From Cytophagaceae bacterium (GTDB taxonomy: Bacteria; Bacteroidota; Bacteroidia; Cytophagales; Flexibacteraceae): a stretch of DNA of 21,006 bases. This document shows, piece by piece, positions 1-10,900 of this stretch. The position numbers were made by a program, and so were the translations under genes. Each line of letters opens with the position of its first letter. The first letter of the stretch is position 1. The stretch spans positions 1 to 21,006 of the forward strand of contig CANHWS010000021.1 of assembly GCA_947464365.1 (NCBI GenBank), read 5' to 3'. Below the pieces are notes generated by a model. That model ran no database searches and was not told where the DNA came from. It was given only the letters and a program-made list of their open reading frames with translations.

Positions 1-3000
1 GATGGCCTCGTCGAGCTCCAATCCGTTGACATTAACTAGGTCAGCAGCCGTGCTTGGGTTCGGATAGATGGTCAGAGGTGCTTTGGTGCTGCCAACAGCC
101 GTAACAGCTGCTAATGGCGAGTAGCTAGCGGTACCATCCAGATCCACTTGTTTGATCCTGTAATAGATCGCAGAGGTTGGGGCGCTGCCATCCAGGAACT
201 CGTACCGAGAAAGCTGAGTGGTATTGCCTGCAGCCTGCACACTACCGATCGTGACGAAGGTCATATTGTCCTCGCTGCGCTCTACCACGAAGTGGCTATT
301 GTTTTTCTCCGTAGCAGTAGCCCAGACAACGTTGACTTTGCCGTCTTGTTGGCGACCAGCAGCTTGGCTATAGCCTGGTTTGCGGTTGGCACCAACTGAT
401 GCCCAAGTCACTGGCAGAGGCGAGTCGCCATAGCCAACGGTGTAATCAGTGAAGTGATCAGAAAAACAACCTGTCTGGCGCATCCCGTTTCCAAGGTCAG
501 CATTTTGCCAACGGGCATTTGGGCCTGCAGAGCGGACACGGGTCCACTGTGTTTCAGCAGCAGCTTTGCGATAAACAACCATCTTGTTGAGGTTGCAGCT
601 AGCGCCACAACTATTATCGTCGTTGGACACCCAGCTGAACTTGATGTTGACAAAACCTGGGAGGGCTCCAACTGCGCTAAATGACCATCTACGCATGATG
701 CTGTTGTTATCCTCAAAACCTGTATTTCCGTTGCTGATATGGCCAGCACGACCCGAGCGACGGATCACTTGCAGCGAGCCACCGATCGAATTCATGACAG
801 CAGCCTCGGCAGCGTCAACTCCCTCGATGGTGACACCCACACCCGAAAAGTTATTGGACTGGTTTGCTTGGATCACATCCTGAGCGGCTAGCGCACCGAC
901 AACATAGCGACCAGGGGCCTCACCGCTTAGGGTAGCAGTTGGTGCTAGGGTCAGTAGTTTGGTTTCGTCTAGGGGAGTATGGATAGTTGTGGCAGCTGGG
1001 CTTGAGGTAAAATTCAAGGAGGTGTTCACGACCATTCCTTGGTTGGACATTATTACACCATCTGGGTGTGTATTGCTGATCCGGAGGGTACCGACAGTCG
1101 GGGTGGCGTCGACGAAGAGGTCAGTTGGTAGGCTTTGGCTTGTAGTGCCGTTCAGAACCAAGGTAGAGGTTGTACTGGTTTCTAGTTTACCACCACCAGT
1201 CCTGTCAATTGCGCCACCCAAAGTCAGGGCTGCATTATCAACACGAAGGGTGCCGCTGGTTAGTACCAAATCACCTTTAACAGCACGGCTGACACCACCT
1301 AGGCTGACAACATTACCAACTCCTGCTGCTATCGAGAGTTTGCGTAAGGCACCACTTGCCACCGACGGTAGAGGCGTGGTAGATAGGTTGATCGGCGTTT
1401 TGATCTCAAAGTCAATGCTATTGACAGCTGCGTAGTCAGGCGAATTCGATGTTGTACCACCTTCCATCAAGACTTTGCTGTTGGCCGCATCAAAACTAAT
1501 GTTATGTGTTGCGTTGTTAAGGGTACCGGCAATCAACCTTAAGGAGCTATTGACGCTACCAACAATGCCGATTGGGGCACCCAGCGCATAATTTTGGCCA
1601 GTTTTATTATAGATTAGCTCGTCGAGGTTGTTGTTGGCTGGGTCAAACGTTAAGGCACCAATCACGTTGGCACTACCGATGAGCTCGAGGGCAGACGTAG
1701 AAGGGACACCATTTGCATCACCACGAAGGATGGGGTTAGCAATAGCACGATAAACGCCAGCCAAAGTCAGCTTTTTGGTATTGATCGCTAAGTAGCCACC
1801 TGAGGCAGAGAAATTGAGCAAGATCGAGTCCCGAACTGTAACTGGGCGACCAAGGCTGATATTGCTATTGGCGACGGCATCGCCTGCCTGAAAGACACCG
1901 AAGGTTGTTTGGCCAGCACTAACACCTGTAATGGTAGCCGATTGGCCCAAGACACCCATTCTGATCACTTGGTTAGTAGCAGGCAAAAAGTCATTGGCAC
2001 TGGTGTGGGCAAACTCACGCGCAACCGAAAAGTTGCTATTCAAGGCCAATGTTGGTGGTGTAGCACCAGTGGTATTGACTTCCAATTTCCCAAAAACAAT
2101 ATTGGCAGGGTCATATTCATAGTTCCGGACCGGAGTGTCGCTGCCATGTAAAACAACTGTCAGGAAGTTGGCACCACTGCTAAAGTTTAGCTGGCCACCA
2201 GATGTTTCGAGGTAGGCTGTATTGGCTACTAGTTCACTACCAACACGGATGACTCCTGTCGTGCCTGTAGGTACAACTGGTGCTGGGCCTGGGCCAAACA
2301 AGGCACGGTTCAGGACCACAATCTCAGAGGCTGGTAATGTACGAGTGCCGATCCCGTCAATGGTGAAGTTGTTGAAAACCATATCACCATTGCCTGCAGC
2401 ACTCACGATGGTTTGGTTACCTACGCCTTCGCTACCTGTGCGGTCCATCATGAAGTTGCGACCTTGCATATCGATCGAGATGCCAGCCAAACCAGTGCTG
2501 TTGTTGGTGATGGTCGTACCGTTGAACGTGACATTAAGGTCCGAATTTAGCCTTGCACCGCTGTTGACGACTACAGTGCCCGACCAAGTGATGAATCCGC
2601 CTGCGCCTTGATAGTTAAATGAATTTGCTGGGCTTGGTGCATGTGCGATGGTATGGGCACCATTAAACTCGACAGTATCAGTGGCGAGGAAAGGACCATC
2701 CAAAGTCGTTGGAATGATAAAACGCGCATTGCCGGTCAGGACTTGCACTTTGGCCAAAGGCATAGAGGTCAACGTACCACGGATGTCACAGGTCCAGCTA
2801 TTGGTCGGCTGCACAATGCGGAACAAACTGCCAACAGCTGACTGGTTGAACGAGTTGGCATTGTTGCTGATCACGACAGAACTAGCATCACGACCGGCAA
2901 AGTTGACCGTCCGACCATTAAAGATAAAGCCAGTGTTGCTGGTGTTTTCGACACCAAAAGCGCAATCCCCTGCGTTGTTGTTGCTACCGCCACTATTGCC

Positions 3001-6000
3001 GGTCACGGTAATGTCACGCTCGAGCGTATAAACAGTATTTGATGACCGAATCCGAAGATTACCGAAGGTGGTCACACCAGTGCTGCTGCCTGTGATCAAG
3101 AATCCACCACCAGGGTTCGCAGTTATCGTATTGTTAGTGCTCTGGGTAAAGTTGTTGTTACTGATATGCCTAAAGTCTCCTTGATGTGTAAAGCTAATCG
3201 ACAATGTAGATGCCAACGGAGTTGCGCCTGTGGTCCTGATCCAGATATGGCCAGTAGTGAAAGCCCCATTACCAGTCATGAAGTTGCCACTAGAGCGCAC
3301 TACGAGATGCATACGCTTGCCATTATTAAGTGTGACTGTGCCTGCAGCGTTGTTAATGTTGGCAGTATTGGCGACGGTCCTGCTGCCCAAGACGAGGCTA
3401 TCACACGCTGTCGCCGTGGCCCTAACCGTAATAGAATTGAGGGTAATAAGGCTAGTCAGCACTTGGGTAGCGGCAGCGTTAGGAGCATTAGTGAAACTCT
3501 TGTTGCCACCATTGGTGACCTCAAGGCGATCATACACTGCGGAGACCATATTTTGATCGCCTGACCTAAAGTAACGCACCGTGCTGCCTGCAGCTGAGAA
3601 GTCAAAGTTGGTAAGGTCATTAAGATCAGCACCAGACATGCCATTTACCGTCACACTCAAAATGCTAAGAATGCCATTGGCTCCCATCCTGAACTGGCCA
3701 GTGGTATTGCCGGTGATGTTGCCGATGGCACCATTTATGGTTAGGCCAGAGCCAACCCCACTGGTCATAACGTTCACGATACTGCCGTTCAGCAAGTTGA
3801 TATTGGTCAGTGTAGCACTACCGGTGCCAAAAATATTGCTACTAGTGCCCCTGAAATTGACCGTACCTGCTAGAGATAATCCATCCTGATCGAGGTAAAG
3901 GTTTTTGAGGATGTTGAGCTCTTGCGTACCTGTTGAGACTGTGCCTGCAAAAATAAGATCACCACCAATCGTGATCGTACCTGTTGCGTTGTTGTCAGTA
4001 AACGATCCTTCAATCAGGAAATCATTGGCTGTTGTTATATTGTTAGTGCTCGCCGTCAAAGATCCACCAGCCACAATCGAGATTTGATCCATGGATATAG
4101 TGGCGGGATCTAAGGTCACGTTAGAGGCAATAATCACTTTTGAACTCGCAGCAGGGACAGACCCGTCCTGCCAAGTACCTGGAGTACTCCAAGGACCATC
4201 GACAGTGGCAATCTCAAACCCCGTTAGGTCAAAGCTACCCGCAGCACCAGACTTTCCGGCAGACCATGTACCCGCAAATTGGGTTGTGTTGGTAGGGATA
4301 TTGAGCTGGTTGGCACTGTAGGTAGCGCTGTTTGGGTTGACAACCCAACTTGTGCCGGTGTGGGTCGCGACATAACCCACGGCATTGGTACTGACAGTTG
4401 CTTCGCCAGCCACGTTATTCATGCGCCCAGCCCAGTTGGTGACCGTCAGACCGCCACCAGAGCCTAAAGTCCAGTATCGTGCTAGGGCATCAGTCTTCTG
4501 AAGAGTCAGATGGCGGTGGGCAGTTGTCCGCAAGCTAATGAAACCAGTGCCGACCCTATTCATGGTCGTGATCTGGATAGGTGCGTAAGATGCGCCGCTA
4601 CCAATTGGGTAAGTGGTTACAAAGTCGGCGTTGGCATTACCTTCTTTAATGAAGCTACCAAGACCATTGGTCACAATATGTGCAGTTGCAGACCCACCAC
4701 TAAAGGCCGCTCCATCTGCCGAAGTCAGGTTAAATGCGTTGAGGGCGATGAAGCCAGACGAAAGTGTCAGGGTGCCATAATAGGTTTTGGCCGTATTGAG
4801 GTTGAGGTAGTTGTTTGTGCCTACCGCTACCGAAACGCCATTTATTGCATTTAGGGCCGAGGTCCATTCGGGGCCGACAGTTATACTCCGGAGTGTACTT
4901 AGTGTTGTGTATGATAGGCTATAACGGCTAACGCCGGGGTTATCAAGTACAAAATCAGGACCAGTGTAGGCACCACGTTCAGCCCGCTCCACCGTACTCC
5001 CGTTACCCATCACCACAGTGCCAGTACCACAAGTCAAGGTGCCATTTAGTAACCTGATCCGGCCCGTGACCGTAATATTTGAATTGGCAGGGGCGGTGGT
5101 TTTAGTAGCGGTATTATTACCGCTAATCTCTAGGTTGAAATAGGTCTTGTTGCCTATCACTTCTTGGTTGGCATTTTCGTACCGTACTGAGCCACTACCA
5201 GGAACTAGGGTACCGATTGCATTGGTAGCACCATAAAGCTGCATGATATGTGCCCGAGCTCCGCCAGACATATCGATGGTACCTGTGCCCGAAAGCACAC
5301 CATTGACTCGGAGGGTTTGTGCATTCGCCGCGTTAAAAAGCACTGCACCCGTGGTGTTGACCACTAAGTTGCCAGAGATTGTGACGTTACGGGCAAGAGT
5401 TAGGTTATAACCAACAGGTGTATTGTTGATGGTAACATGGCAAATATTGGCACCATTGGATAGGTTGACCGTGCCTAAACCTTGGATAGCTGCATTTGCA
5501 AGGCCACCAGCCATACCCATATTGAGCGTTGTAGTGCCTACGTGCTGGATTATAGTGCCATTAACATCTACATTGATGTTGCCACCAACATTGAGGTTGG
5601 TCACGCCGCCAGTTGTGCCATAGCGCAGGCTAAGGATAGACCTAGTGCTGCTAGTGCCGACATTGATATTGCCAACAACGTTCCAGGTAACGTTACTATT
5701 GGTGCTGTTAAGACCAAAATAGTTAGCTGTGCGGCTACCTGTGTTCCGGATCTCAAGATCATTGAGGATGTTGATTGCCGTTGGGGAGGAATTCTGAACA
5801 GCAAAAGTTGTTTTGTTGTTAGGACAGTCAATAAATAGGGTGCCAAGTGTTATGGTACCCAAGTTAAAAAGGCCAGTTGGTGCCGTGTTGACAATGCCTG
5901 TAATCCTGAAGGTACTACCTGCTGCAAATGTGCAAAGCGTGCCGTAGGTCAGGACACCTCCGTCGCGGTTATGGTCATAGACCGACCCGCTATTAAATGA

Positions 6001-6564
6001 CCAGATGCCGATCATCAAGTTTGTGGATCCTGTCGGAGTCATCGAGCCAGCGTCATCAGTCCCGACCAACAAGGTGCCTGAGATAGACGCCGTGGTTGTA
6101 TTAGAGACCAACCGAAACTGTAAGTCAGTATCGTTGTTACCGAAGTTGCGGCCTCTGATGCTTAGGCTACTACCTGCTGGGATCTGGAGGTCGGTGGCTG
6201 AAGCTTGGTCATTAACAGTAAAAATACGACTCGCAGTTGAGTCTGACTGTAGGGTAACATTGGCATTGTTGACCAGATATAGTCCCCAAACGTTGATATT
6301 AGCCTTGATGTTCACCGTTGTGGTGCTGCCATCAAACCGAGCAATTTCGTTGGTTGCATCTGGGACACCAACTGGAGACCAGTTGTTGGCTTGGGTCCAG
6401 AGACCTGTGCCGCCCCCGACCCAAGTATAGGTCGTTTGTGCACTGAGGCTTGACAAGAAACCTACGGTTAGGACCAGGATCACACTCAGGATGAGCGACT
6501 TTGATGATGGAGCACACAGGATACGAGCGCTGCGCCAAGCTAATGGAGTAGAGTACTTTTTCAT
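1..6564 (-). CDS. Giant secreted beta-helix adhesin-like protein, T9SS cargo (3' end outside window)
   Basis: One reading frame stays open for 2188 codons from the ATG at 6562-6564 to the left edge. No stop was met in the many stretches read. Residues 1-42 look like a signal peptide with a long basic N-region, a hydrophobic core (SLILSVILVLTVGFLSSL) and likely cleavage near LSA-Q43. The mature protein opens with YTWVGGGTGLWTQANNWS, a Trp-rich cap common before parallel beta-helices in Bacteroidota. A similar module, DGPWSTPGTWQDGSVP, lies at residues 789-804 (G8-like). The remainder is Asn/Thr/Gly-rich with short repeated strand-turn patterns (for example NLRIRSSNTVYTLERDITVT), typical of a beta-helix. 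Near the C-terminus comes the Bacteroidota pre-sorting module (VVERSED, YYRIKQVDLDG, about residues 2090-2140). IYPNPS, the start of a type A sorting domain, follows near residue 2165 and is cut by the edge. The protein should cross the outer membrane through T9SS and stay on the surface or be released. Adhesion is inferred from architecture; no enzyme motif was seen. Confidence 0.88.
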   Translation of the reverse strand, partial: MKKYSTPLAWRSARILCAPSSKSLILSVILVLTVGFLSSLSAQTTYTWVGGGTGLWTQANNWSPVGVPDATNEIARFDGSTTTVNIKANINVWGLYLVNNANVTLQSDSTASRIFTVNDQASATDLQIPAGSSLSIRGRNFGNNDTDLQFRLVSNTTTASISGTLLVGTDDAGSMTPTGSTNLMIGIWSFNSGSVYDHNRDGGVLTYGTLCTFAAGSTFRITGIVNTAPTGLFNLGTITLGTLFIDCPNNKTTFAVQNSSPTAINILNDLEIRNTGSRTANYFGLNSTNSNVTWNVVGNINVGTSSTRSILSLRYGTTGGVTNLNVGGNINVDVNGTIIQHVGTTTLNMGMAGGLANAAIQGLGTVNLSNGANICHVTINNTPVGYNLTLARNVTISGNLVVNTTGAVLFNAANAQTLRVNGVLSGTGTIDMSGGARAHIMQLYGATNAIGTLVPGSGSVRYENANQEVIGNKTYFNLEISGNNTATKTTAPANSNITVTGRIRLLNGTLTCGTGTVVMGNGSTVERAERGAYTGPDFVLDNPGVSRYSLSYTTLSTLRSITVGPEWTSALNAINGVSVAVGTNNYLNLNTAKTYYGTLTLSSGFIALNAFNLTSADGAAFSGGSATAHIVTNGLGSFIKEGNANADFVTTYPIGSGASYAPIQITTMNRVGTGFISLRTTAHRHLTLQKTDALARYWTLGSGGGLTVTNWAGRMNNVAGEATVSTNAVGYVATHTGTSWVVNPNSATYSANQLNIPTNTTQFAGTWSAGKSGAAGSFDLTGFEIATVDGPWSTPGTWQDGSVPAASSKVIIASNVTLDPATISMDQISIVAGGSLTASTNNITTANDFLIEGSFTDNNATGTITIGGDLIFAGTVSTGTQELNILKNLYLDQDGLSLAGTVNFRGTSSNIFGTGSATLTNINLLNGSIVNVMTSGVGSGLTINGAIGNITGNTTGQFRMGANGILSILSVTVNGMSGADLNDLTNFDFSAAGSTVRYFRSGDQNMVSAVYDRLEVTNGGNKSFTNAPNAAATQVLTSLITLNSITVRATATACDSLVLGSRTVANTANINNAAGTVTLNNGKRMHLVVRSSGNFMTGNGAFTTGHIWIRTTGATPLASTLSISFTHQGDFRHISNNNFTQSTNNTITANPGGGFLITGSSTGVTTFGNLRIRSSNTVYTLERDITVTGNSGGSNNNAGDCAFGVENTSNTGFIFNGRTVNFAGRDASSVVISNNANSFNQSAVGSLFRIVQPTNSWTCDIRGTLTSMPLAKVQVLTGNARFIIPTTLDGPFLATDTVEFNGAHTIAHAPSPANSFNYQGAGGFITWSGTVVVNSGARLNSDLNVTFNGTTITNNSTGLAGISIDMQGRNFMMDRTGSEGVGNQTIVSAAGNGDMVFNNFTIDGIGTRTLPASEIVVLNRALFGPGPAPVVPTGTTGVIRVGSELVANTAYLETSGGQLNFSSGANFLTVVLHGSDTPVRNYEYDPANIVFGKLEVNTTGATPPTLALNSNFSVAREFAHTSANDFLPATNQVIRMGVLGQSATITGVSAGQTTFGVFQAGDAVANSNISLGRPVTVRDSILLNFSASGGYLAINTKKLTLAGVYRAIANPILRGDANGVPSTSALELIGSANVIGALTFDPANNNLDELIYNKTGQNYALGAPIGIVGSVNSSLRLIAGTLNNATHNISFDAANSKVLMEGGTTSNSPDYAAVNSIDFEIKTPINLSTTPLPSVASGALRKLSIAAGVGNVVSLGGVSRAVKGDLVLTSGTLRVDNAALTLGGAIDRTGGGKLETSTTSTLVLNGTTSQSLPTDLFVDATPTVGTLRISNTHPDGVIMSNQGMVVNTSLNFTSSPAATTIHTPLDETKLLTLAPTATLSGEAPGRYVVGALAAQDVIQANQSNNFSGVGVTIEGVDAAEAAVMNSIGGSLQVIRRSGRAGHISNGNTGFEDNNSIMRRWSFSAVGALPGFVNIKFSWVSNDDNSCGASCNLNKMVVYRKAAAETQWTRVRSAGPNARWQNADLGNGMRQTGCFSDHFTDYTVGYGDSPLPVTWASVGANRKPGYSQAAGRQQDGKVNVVWATATEKNNSHFVVERSEDNMTFVTIGSVQAAGNTTQLSRYEFLDGSAPTSAIYYRIKQVDLDGTASYSPLAAVTAVGSTKAPLTIYPNPSTAADLVNVNGLELDEAI

Positions 6565-7135
6565 AGTCAGTTATTCAGGTACTTAATGCATTACAAATGT
6601 GGAGCCTAGTTTCTGATTGGCTGCCGCAATTGCTTTGCTTAACTTTTGCAGCTAAGTATTTGTCAAAAAATGAAGCCAGCGCATTCCAACTGCTCGATTT
6701 GATACCAAACCATACGAAAAATCCGGGTCGTCTATTGGCTTCTGATGGACCATAAAAACGACCGAAAAAGGGGGCCCTAGATGATGGCAGACTAAAAAAA
6801 CCACTACTTCGCCTACCAAAGCAGCTCGGTTGAATGCCCTTTTGGCCCAATCCAGTCAGTCATCTCTACCATGTAAGTTTCAGGTGCCGATATGCTGTTT
6901 TGCAATTGAAAGCGAACTTAGAATTGACCCTTGGCCCAGCTAGCCGCTGACTTCAAGAAAAAAACAGGGTGGATCCCGACAAAAAAAGGGATGTCAGTAA
7001 CCTAATAATGCACGCCTACAGGCCTAGTCACACTAGCCGAGCAAAGCCTTAACATGAGCAACCGGGTGTCTATTTAGGTCTGAAAGCAAAACCCTTATCT
7101 TACTTTGGAGCCTGAAAGTAGGACAACGAAACCCC
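6565..7135. other. Intergenic region without a convincing gene
   Basis: This 571-base gap separates the start of the left adhesin from the end of the RNA methyltransferase gene, both on the minus strand. It probably holds the adhesin's promoter and leader, but I found no exact TAnnTTTG box on the minus strand. A-rich tracts occur near 6784-6791 and 6981-6987. Small inverted repeats are present: TACTTT/AAAGTA at 7101-7106 and 7115-7120, 16 bases after the methyltransferase stop, and ATCCC/GGGAT at 6973-6977 and 6988-6992. The first could be a weak terminator but is not followed by a clear T-run. The only sizeable open frame, 6575-6850 on the minus strand, has no recognisable domain. Confidence 0.6.
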
Positions 7136-7672
7136 TTATCGTGCATTCATCAGCACTTTGGCGATCTCCCACATGGCGACACCTGCCGCAACGCTGACAT
7201 TAAGCGAGTGCTTATGGCCCAGTTGTGGGATCTCTAGGCAGGCATCACAGGCATCCACCACTTGCTGTTGCACACCCTCAACCTCATTGCCTAGGACGAG
7301 CGCAACCGGTTGGCCCAATGGCAGCACTAGGTCCTGAAGCATGATGGAGCCCTCGGCTTGCTCAAGCGCGAGGCAATAATATCCAGCCTGCTTCAGATCC
7401 TGAACAGCGGTCACTGTATCTGCGTAATGCACCCAACTAACGGTTTCCTCGCTTCCAAGCGCCGTTTTCTGAATCTCACGATGCGGGGGCGTGCCAGTGA
7501 TCCCACAGAGGAGTAATTTAAGGCAACCAAAAGCATCTGCCGTCCGGAAAAGAGACCCGACGTTGTGCATACTCCTGATGTTATCAAGCACCACAACATA
7601 AGGCAACTTAGGGGACTGGGCAGCCTCTGCAGCCGATGGGCGACAGAGGTCCGCCATGGTAAGTTTACGCAT
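7136..7672 (-). CDS. TrmH/SpoU-family RNA 2'-O-ribose methyltransferase
   Basis: The product is 178 residues when started at the ATG at 7670-7672. It belongs to the SPOUT class, which transfers a methyl group from S-adenosylmethionine to a ribose 2'-OH in tRNA or rRNA using a knotted fold. All three family motifs are visible: motif 1, LDNIRSMHNVGSLFRTADAFG (residues 29-49, with Asn31 and Arg43); motif 2, LVLGNEVEG (125-133, with Glu130); and motif 3, IPQLGHKHSLNVSVAAG (148-164, with Asn158). The frame is open upstream to an ATG at 7789. I prefer the internal start because MRKLT is where short Bacteroidota homologues usually begin, and the extra 39 residues look like translated intergenic DNA. 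The protein lacks the N-terminal substrate-binding domain of RlmB-type enzymes, so the target nucleotide cannot be named. It is transcribed divergently from pyc with 256 bases between the starts. The stop is TAA. Confidence 0.9.
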   Translation of the reverse strand: MRKLTMADLCRPSAAEAAQSPKLPYVVVLDNIRSMHNVGSLFRTADAFGCLKLLLCGITGTPPHREIQKTALGSEETVSWVHYADTVTAVQDLKQAGYYCLALEQAEGSIMLQDLVLPLGQPVALVLGNEVEGVQQQVVDACDACLEIPQLGHKHSLNVSVAAGVAMWEIAKVLMNAR

Positions 7673-7851
7673 CTTGATATGGTTTGCCGGCTTGGTCTGG
7701 ACCAGAATTGTGGTTGGGAACCCTGCCAAATATGCTTTGCAGTTGGGATAAATCTTATTGGAGGAAGGCTGAAATAAAGCCCTCGCCACTAAAGTGCCAA
7801 CATTATTTTGCTTTAGAAGTCACGATAATGTCTTAGGCAAAATGGTAGCCA

Positions 7852-7874
7852 GCACAATTTTAGGACAATTGTGC
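7852..7874. promoter_or_regulatory. Perfect inverted repeat, candidate operator upstream of pyc
   Basis: GCACAATT at 7852-7859 and AATTGTGC at 7867-7874 are exact reverse complements around a 7-base spacer, giving a 23-base dyad. It lies 54 bases before the pyc start and 177 bases before the methyltransferase start on the other strand. The size and spacing suit a dimeric repressor or activator site. As RNA it would form only an AT-rich 8-bp stem with no T-run, so a terminator is less likely. A second small dyad, CTTAA-A-TTAAG at 7915-7925, sits three bases before the pyc ATG. No regulator gene is present in the window, so the function is inferred. Confidence 0.4.
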
Positions 7875-7928
7875 CCAGCCAGCACCGAAAGACTGGCAAA
7901 AACAGTATTGACTACTTAAATTAAGGTC

Positions 7929-10900
7929 ATGCAGGCACCCGAACTCAAAAAGCTAAACAAACTCTTGGTCGCAAACCGCGGCGAGATTGCTATCCGCATA
8001 TTTAGGGCGGCGGCCGAGTTACGTATCAAAACCGTAGCGATCTACACATACGAAGATCGGTATTGCCTCCATCGGTACAAGGCTGACGAAGCCTACCAGA
8101 TCGGCAGTAATGAGGATCCGCTCAAGCCCTATCTGGATATAGAGGCAGTGATCACGGTGGCAAAAGCCAACCAAGTCGATGCCATCCACCCTGGCTATGG
8201 ATTCCTGAGCGAAAACGTCCTGCTGGCACGCCGTTGCCAAGAAGAAGGCATCATATTCATCGGCCCTGACCCAGGTGCTATGGAGGCCTTAGGGGATAAG
8301 ATTGCAGCCAAAAACGTCGCCCGCTCGGCTGGGGTGCCCGTCATCGAGGATGCCCAAGTCAATGTATTGGAGCCCGCTTTGGCACTTAGTGCTGCCGAAA
8401 AGATTGGCTACCCAATCATCATCAAGGCGGCAGCTGGCGGAGGTGGGCGGGGGATGCGTGTTGTACGGAATGCCGACCAACTACTGAGTGCTCTCACCGA
8501 GGCAGGCAACGAAGCGAGCAAAGCTTTTGGCGATGCCACGGTGTTCCTTGAGCGTTTCCTCGAGAACCCAAAACACATCGAGGTCCAGATCATGGGCGAT
8601 CTGTATGGCAACCTCATCCACTTGTTCGAGCGGGATTGTTCGGTCCAGCGCAGGTTCCAGAAGGTAGTTGAGGTGGCACCGGCCCCGAATATGCACCAAG
8701 ATCTAAAGCAGCAACTATATAGGTATGCCCTAGCCATTGCACGCAAAGTCAACTATAGTTGTGTCGGCACGGTCGAGTTTTTGGTGCAGGCCGATCAGAT
8801 ATACTTCATCGAGGTCAACCCACGCATCCAGGTCGAGCACACAATCACGGAGGAAATCACGGGCATCGATATTGTCCGGAATCAAATCCTGATCTCCCAA
8901 GGTTACCCCTTGCATGACCGCCGCATCGGCCTCGCTGACCAAGCCGCCGTGACGATGAATGGCTTTGCGATCCAGTGCCGCATCACGACCGAAGACCCCG
9001 AAAATGGCTTCAAACCTGACTTCGGGACCATCATTGCCTACCGTAACGCTGCTGGTTTTGGCATCCGGCTAGACGAAGGCAACGCGTATGCTGGTGCCAG
9101 AATTTCGCCATTTTTTGACAGCATGTTAGTCAAGGTTAGTGCGCGTGGACGGAGCCTAAAAGGTGCCTGCCAGCGTATCCATCGTGCACTGCGTGAGTTC
9201 AGGATCAGGGGAGTTAAGACCAATATCGGGTTCCTGGAGAATGTGATCGTCAACAGCACCTTCCAGAATGGCGAGTGTACCGTTCGGTTCATTGACGACA
9301 ATCCGGACCTATTCCGCATCATCCGCAAACGGGACACGGGCACTAAGCTATTGCGCTATGTGGCCGATGTTAGCATCAATGGCCACCCGGACATTCCGCA
9401 CCCTGACCCAACCCGTCACCAACATTTTCGGACTCCTAAATTACCAGCGGTCCCACCGCTTTCACCACATCCTGATGGCACCAAACAACTGCTGACCACA
9501 TTAGGCCCAGCTGGATTTGCAGGCTGGATCAAGGACCAAAAGCAGATCCTGTTCACTGACACGACCTTGCGGGATGCACACCAGAGCTTGCTTGCTACTA
9601 GGATGCGTACCGTGGATATGGTGGGGTTTGCCCAAAGCTATTCATACCATCATCCGCAGCTATTTAGCCTCGAGATGTGGGGCGGGGCCACGTTTGACGT
9701 CGCGATGCGGTTCTTGCACGAGTGCCCATGGGACAGGCTGCGCCAAATCCGGGAAGCAGCACCTAACACCTTGTTGCAAATGCTGTTACGCGGATCAAAT
9801 GCGGTAGGGTACAGCAACTATCCCGACAACCTCATTGAGCGGTTTGTCGAGCAATCGGCAAGTAGTGGCATTGATGTGTTCCGCATTTTTGACTCGCTCA
9901 ACTGGGTTGAGGGCATTAAGGTGAGCCTAAAGGCAGTGACAGAGCGTACTAATAGCCTAGCTGAAGCCTCAATTTGCTACACAGGGGATCTGCAAGACCC
10001 CAAACGGATCAAATACAACCTGCAGTACTACATCGATCTGGCCAAAGAACTGGAGGGTCTTGGGGCACATATCCTCTGCATCAAGGATATGGCAGGTTTG
10101 CTCAAGCCATACGCCGCTGCCGAGCTAGTGAGTGCCCTCAAGCAGGAGATCCAGATACCAATCCACCTACATACCCACGACACCAGTAGTATCCAGGCCG
10201 CTACTTACCTCAAGGCCATCGAGGCTGGGGTCGATATTGTGGATGTTGCCCTAGCGGGACTCAGTGGCCTGACTAGCCAACCCAACTTCAACAGCTTGGT
10301 GGCTGGCCTACAGGGGCAACCTCGCCTTGGCGACCATAACCTCCATAGCCTCAACCGCTTCAGTAACTATTGGGAGGATGTCCGCGAATGGTACTACCCG
10401 TTCGAGAGTGACTTGAAGGCAGGCACAGCGGAGGTCTATACAAACGAAATCCCCGGTGGGCAGTATAGCAACCTGAGGCCACAGGCACGGTCATTGGGGC
10501 TGGAAAACCAATTCGAGACCATCAAGCAGAACTATGCTGTGGCTAATGCCTTGTTTGGCGACATCGTGAAGGTAACGCCGAGCAGCAAAATCGTTGGTGA
10601 CTTTGCCTTGTTCTTGACCACCAACCAACTAAGCGCCTCGGAGGTCATGACCAAGGGTGCTAGCCTGTCGTTCCCAGAGTCTGTGAAAGGTTTTTTTAGA
10701 GGCGAAATCGGTCAGCCAACAGGTGGATTCCCGCCAGAGCTTCAGGCCATTGTCCTGAAAGGAGAAACACCGATGACCGATAGACCCAACACCTATCTAC
10801 AACCACTGGACCTAGACGCAGATATGCGGCTTTTTGGCCAGACTTTCCCAGATAAGGCCACACCGACGGACTACCTGTCGTACAAGATGTACCCCAAGGT

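Noticed and set aside
959..4854. Several plus-strand open frames of 60-160 codons lying opposite the left adhesin gene
   Set aside because: They are antisense shadows of a Thr/Asn/Val-rich coding sequence. They give Val/Leu/Pro-rich translations without domain features, overlap one another in different frames, and compete with a single frame that is open for 2188 codons.
6594..6601. CACATTTG on the minus strand, 29 bases before the left adhesin start, as a -7 box
   Set aside because: It has one mismatch to TAnnTTTG at the important first position and no -33 partner at the right distance, so it is too weak to list.
6575..6850. A 91-codon open frame on the minus strand just upstream of the left adhesin gene
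   Set aside because: It has no recognisable domain or signal peptide and an odd composition rich in Phe, Ser, Trp and Cys. It has no neighbour suggesting an operon and is best read as chance in a leader region.
7021..7038. Imperfect inverted repeat GGC-C-TAG / CTAGCC downstream of the RNA methyltransferase gene
   Set aside because: The stem is six base pairs with a bulge and has no T-run. It is about 100 bases from the stop and not distinguishable from chance.
7673..7789. A 39-residue N-terminal extension of the RNA methyltransferase
   Set aside because: The extension has no family features, and the MRKLT start agrees with the usual short form. The longer version would also use up much of the divergent promoter region.
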